64,000 nucleotides of DNA. Origin: Neckera pumila (lineage: Eukaryota; Streptophyta; Bryopsida; Hypnales; Neckeraceae). The stretch lies in assembly GCA_963969595.1 (NCBI GenBank), contig OZ018411.1:10728501-10792500 (forward strand). The letters run 5' to 3'. A program made the translations under genes and the position numbers. Position 1 is the first letter of the stretch, and the number at the start of each line of letters is the position of its first letter. Shown here piece after piece: positions 59,664-64,000 of the stretch. The notes under the pieces were generated by a model. It saw only the letters and a program-made list of their open reading frames with translations, had not been told where the DNA came from and ran no database searches.

Positions 59664-61800
59664 CCCCTGCTGATAGAACCAAAGAGACCATTGGTAAGCC
59701 AGAAATTTAATGCTGCAGCAATTTCAAGCAGTAAACCGTAAAGCCCAATGACGAAAAAATAAATGGCAACAGTGCAACTCTGAAGAAATAGGTGAAGGCA
59801 CCTACTTGATTGCTCTTACGTGGTTCAAAACTACTCCAGGTTTATAACCAAGCTCGCAACATTCAAGGCCTTCTCTCTTTCCACTTAGTCCCCATCACCA
59901 GATTTCGCTTGTCAGTCATATTCGTGTACCTTACATTGTCTCAAGGTATTCGGCTTCTATATTGAGCCCATCAACTACTTGGGTTCCCTTCACTTCTAGG
60001 CTGCTCTTTTAGAATCGTGTTCACTATACCTTCCTTACCGTATCGTAGAAGCGATACTGAGAAACCCTGTAACATCATACAGCTAAATTGACTGGCTAGC
60101 CTTGTACCAGCAGAAAATCCTGTGAGATGGTCTTGAGAGGTCAGCTACAGCACGTTCCTCACGACCATAATACCTCTGAGGCCCCTTCGCTGCCCCAGTG
60201 GATATCTCTGCGCATTTGGCTTACTAGTGTTTGCTTCGATTAATTGTATGTATTGATCACTGGAACGAGTGCCGCAAGTAAGTGAATATACAAACGAGAT
60301 TCATGTCCTCTGTTTTAAGTGCGTCAACCGTTCCGCTACAGTGAAGGTTTCTTGAACCAAAGCCTCCTCAGGCAACTATCCTCTGCTTCAGCTTACTGGT
60401 ATCAAATGCCTGCTTTGCTTATGAATTCAATCGGTCGCAACGTATCACTACAACTTTGAGCAACATAGAGCAAGACTAGCGTGCAGAAGTAACCCGCGAT
60501 TCTCTGGCAACAATGTTTGATCCCCATATTTGACTTCACATTTGTAGCTGTAGAGAGAACGCTGCATTCAACGATTCGTAATCTTGTCACACACTCGATA
60601 TAATAGAATGGCCACTGCAAGCCGAAGACCTTGTGTGCAAAAGCAACAGCACCCTGATTCAACAGCAGAAAGACACATGTTCGGACAGCTGCCTCCTAAT
60701 CATTGTCTACTGGATGACATTTGCAGTCCAACCTATGCATGCATCACAAGCTATTGTGAAGCGATTTCCGGCGGAAGTGAAATCGCAGCCAGTCCGGCAT
60801 TCCAGAGGGAGCGCGGACGACCAACCAGCTCAACTATCGTAATGTGACAACCTGTTAGCAGAAAGCTCAAACAAACAAAGGAGCCATTGTGTCTTACGAC
60901 AGAATATCGTGTCATTTCCCAACAGGAAGACTCTTCGTCGACCTCCCTTCAGCTCATTTAGGTCAAATTTGACCTTCCTTCCATTTCTTTGCAGGGGCTA
61001 AAATTCAAAATTCTTAGCAGGTCACTAGCATCTCGCATACACTTCAAAAAAAATTGAGGCCAAAGACGAATAACTCCAAAAGGCCAGTTGACCAAATGCA
61101 ATTTCCCTTCTCCCAAGCACAAAGCACTCGCAGTCAAAACTCGCTCAAAATCACCGATCAAAATTCTACAAATCGTGCTTCGAAAGAGCAATGCCAGTCC
61201 CGACCTCGCCGAACCGACACCCCGATAATACTAGAGCTACTGGCACTTCAGAATTCATTCCCTCGCAGCAGCATTGCTTTCCAAACATCCTAACAACTAC
61301 CAGCTTCTCAATACCGCACCAATGCAAGTGAAAACACCCCTGTCCACGCCATTAAAAAATACTAGGACCGAGCCAACAAGACCTAACCACGCACTCGACA
61401 CCAAAACATCAGAAACCAAACCTTCCTTGCCACAGAAACTGCCTCTTCCTTTCGAACAAGAGCAAAAAACTCATCAACGAAGCCTACATTACACAAAAGA
61501 CTCCACGACAGACTGAGGCGCAAACCGTGATTCAAAATCGCAAGAACGCCTCTCCCGCGCGCGCCTCGCCACCACTCCCATCCGCGTGAAGCGCAGAAGC
61601 CTCACAGCCACCACAAGCGAAAGCGCCGAGGAGGCTTGGATCCAAGCTGCGGCGGCGTAGATCGATGGAGCTCGATGCATGGAAATTCCGCCATAGCCAG
61701 CCGCACTACGGTTTACTACTGCGAGGGAGCCTATCTCTTTCCTTCTCACACGAGCTTTCCTTTTCGGGCTTAGAAGCGCTCGGGACCTCGATTAACTGAC
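59664..61800 (-). promoter_or_regulatory. SPK1: Probable 5' leader, leader intron and promoter of SPIKE1
   Basis: The first coding exon is preceded on the minus strand by ATCAGCAG|GGG directly before the ATG, which reads like a 3' splice site and suggests a leader intron. A GC-rich block at 61490-61750 is the best candidate for leader exon 1 and promoter. Short ORFs here show no domain. No TSS could be placed. Confidence 0.4.
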
Positions 61801-63127
61801 GTGGCCAGTTTGGGGACTTGGATTACCGACTTTGGAACGGTTCACACCGGCAGGGGTACCGACTGGGGTAGATTTTCCTGCGCTTCGGTTAGTTGGAAAT
61901 TTGGAATGTTAAGTTCTCCGCAAGTTAACTCTTCTGAAAGGACACTGCCTTGGAGAGTAATGGGGCACCAATTTATACGGCAAGTGATTAATTTGAGTGG
62001 TTTATTGCTTTTAGGGTAATTTAGGTTGGATAAGTTGGATAATTTAGTTGGAACCCTTGCACTTTGGGAGATTAATGAAATTTTTTTTCTTGAAACTGCA
62101 AGAGTGATATTGCCATTTTTGGGTGATGCATTGTTGTGTTGGGGTGGTTGTATGTGATTTTAGATGAATAAATGTCATTTCATTTTCATTATTCATGTTC
62201 ATGTTCTATTTATAGAGAGAGATGTGTGCTTCCATACTTTAGCAAGGATTGCAACTTAGAAAATAGAAAAAAGAAATCACTATATTGTATATGACTTTGA
62301 AATGTGCCTCAAAGATTGTGGAGGTGTAATGAATAAATGAATCTTGAAGTTTGATCATATCCCCATTTGAAAAATAACTTTAGACTGATAGGAACAACAA
62401 AGAGAACACCTTGCATAATAGTGTCAAACTTCAAAATCCATAAAGGCAAATACAAAATATTAAGGTTATCAATACCTTCCATGAATTCACGGTACTAAGA
62501 GTAAAAGACAACTAAGAGTACTAAGATTAATGTAAGATTGAAATTCTATGAATTGCATCTCAATTTATATTTGGTACATTTAGGAACCATTAGGGGGGGG
62601 TCCTTCTTAATGACTAGTGTTCTTATTTATACCTCATTTTTTCGCATGTTCACAGTATGCCATATAAATGTTGCTCAATGAAATGTATGATGAAGAGATA
62701 AAGAATGTGCAACTACGTAATAGAAATATTTGTATAGAAGTACAAACACAATACAAGAAGGATATACAATTGGAAACTCTACATCAAATTCTACACAATA
62801 CCTCAATTCCATAGAAAATTCAACATGAAATTTTGCCATGATGTTGCCATGAATTTGCTTTTTTAAGCTTGATTTGCCAAGACCACTATGTTTTTGTTTT
62901 TCATCTTGCTATTGAAGGGATTCATTTAGAATGTCCAATAACAAAATTTGAGTTTTTTTGTGTATTCAAAATACTTTTGGATGCACTCTCAATGATGATA
63001 ATTTCAAGTTTTACACCATTGAAAGGTTTAAAATCTATTTAGAGGACCTACATGCCGTTTCCATTGAAGACGCCCTAAGACTCTACAATGCACCTCATGT
63101 CTTGCACAACGGTTTGGGCAACTTATT
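61801..63127. other. AT-rich intergenic DNA
   Basis: No gene seen. A run of nine G residues occurs near 62593. GATAAGTTGGATAATTTAG-type short tandem text lies near 62027. A 78-codon ORF at 62958-63194 shows no family resemblance. Confidence 0.45.
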
Positions 63128-63137
63128 TAATAGGGCA

Positions 63138-63905
63138 TTAAAGTGGTCATTTGAAGTTTGCATCTTGCATTTGTCATCCCCTAGTCAAGGTTAAAAATAT
63201 AAAAAATTATCTTTATTTTGTAGCTGCTTAGTGTCCTACAGTCTTCGCCTCTCCTACCATGTTCATCACCTCTCCATTAGAGAAACTTTCAACCTTCATT
63301 TGGGCTGAATTGATGCATGAAAATGTGCATTAAGGAAAAATATCAGTCCAAAAAGGCCGTTAGGGAATTTGTACGGTAAGTAATCAGTCAAGGTGCTCCA
63401 TCAGAATTTCAATTAAAAATCTATTTTTTATTATTTTTGGATAATTTTTTTGAATAATAAAAATAATAAAAAAATTCATTGTAATTGCACATTTGCCAAA
63501 ACCCTAACGGCCCTCCACATATTTTCTTTAATGCCTACACAAAATAGTGAAATTAGGTTGCCCCACACTAATTTCTCAATAGTCCACTCTATAGAAATAT
63601 TCATTGCTTTTGTACAATGAAGCAATCAATTTAGAGCCATGTGTGCATCTTAGATTTGTACACCAGTTCAAGGCTTGGTTCAGAGAGTGGCATGCACCTC
63701 CATGTGGAACAACCATTGATCAATGAGGTAAATTATCTCAGCTAAGGCAACCTAATTGACTAGGCAACCTAATTTCACTATTTTGTGTAGCTAATTTGGG
63801 GCTTCTAACTCAAAATTTCCAAATAAATTTTATCGTGGGTGACAAATAAAAAATTCCAGCTTATTCCCCAAGGGTAAAACCACAGATTTCAAATGACCAC
63901 TTTAA
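63138..63905. mobile_element. Nested inverted-repeat element (~768 bp), TTAA-like ends
   Basis: TTAAAGTGGTCATTTGAA at 63138-63155 is the exact reverse complement of 63888-63905. Inside, a second perfect 27-bp inverted repeat lies at 63536-63562 and 63763-63789. A third imperfect pair (GGCCGTTAGGGA near 63356 and CCCTAACGGCC near 63502) is also present. Several TIR elements nested in each other, or one foldback element, would explain it. No coding potential. Confidence 0.6.
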
Positions 63906-64000
63906 CGTCTGCACTGATTTAAACTTGGTACAACTTACTGTGGTCTATTTTTTTATTTTATTTCTTACACTTACTGTGGTCTACTTTTATTTATTTGTTT
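63906..64000. repeat. Short tandem repeat at the window edge
   Basis: ACTTACTGTGGTCTA occurs near 63934 and 63969, each followed by a T-rich tract; the array may continue beyond the window. Confidence 0.5.

Noticed and set aside
1..64000. tRNA, rRNA or snRNA genes
   Set aside because: I found no cloverleaf-compatible or conserved rRNA/snRNA sequence by eye. A covariance-model scan would be needed to exclude small RNA genes.

Overview
The window is nuclear DNA of a land plant. It combines long AT-rich, repeat-filled intergenic stretches with GC-richer genes carrying canonical GT-AG introns. It encodes a nuclear gene for a chloroplast NDH subunit (NdhN), a plant DOCK-family ROP-GEF (SPIKE1) and plant-type PI4K-gamma/ubiquitin-domain kinases. 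An intronless CENP-V-like gene, mostly short SPIKE1 introns and two-exon PI4K-gamma genes make a bryophyte, probably a moss, my best guess. That placement is an inference and was not computed.

Layout. 2.1-2.5 kb: intronless CENP-V/GFA zinc-fold gene with a 21-bp perfect hairpin just downstream. 3-9.6 kb: minisatellite, miniature TIR elements and a ~240-260-bp satellite. 9.7-14.2 kb: PI4K-gamma copy A (plus strand). 14.5-30.6 kb: non-genic, made of TIR elements with TTAA-type ends (families A, B and C), Stowaway-like MITEs, satellite and two GC-rich islands. 30.7-35.3 kb: PI4K-gamma copy B (minus strand), the inverted partner of copy A. 35.6-40.8 kb: five-exon ndhN, head-to-head with copy B. 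40.8-47.7 kb: repeat-rich, with four TTAA-flanked elements almost end to end. 47.7-59.7 kb: SPIKE1 on the minus strand, rebuilt here as 31 exons and 1,874 codons with every splice phase consistent, with its probable 5' leader reaching to about 61.7 kb. 61.8-64 kb: AT-rich, with nested inverted repeats.

The predicted proteins do not form one pathway. ndhN serves photosynthetic cyclic electron flow, SPIKE1 serves ROP/actin morphogenesis, the PI4K-gamma pair belongs to a kinase family, and the CENP-V-like protein has no assignable role. The two most notable features are structural. First, the PI4K-gamma inverted duplication has exon 2 plus 3' flank nearly or fully identical, while exon 1, the intron and the 5' leader have diverged strongly, which is a gene-conversion signature. 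Second, non-coding elements of about 0.8-1.0 kb have ends of the form TTAA-CCCCTAAAGG...CCTTTAGGGG-TTAA, and all of them carry a common internal motif that also occurs in the local satellite.
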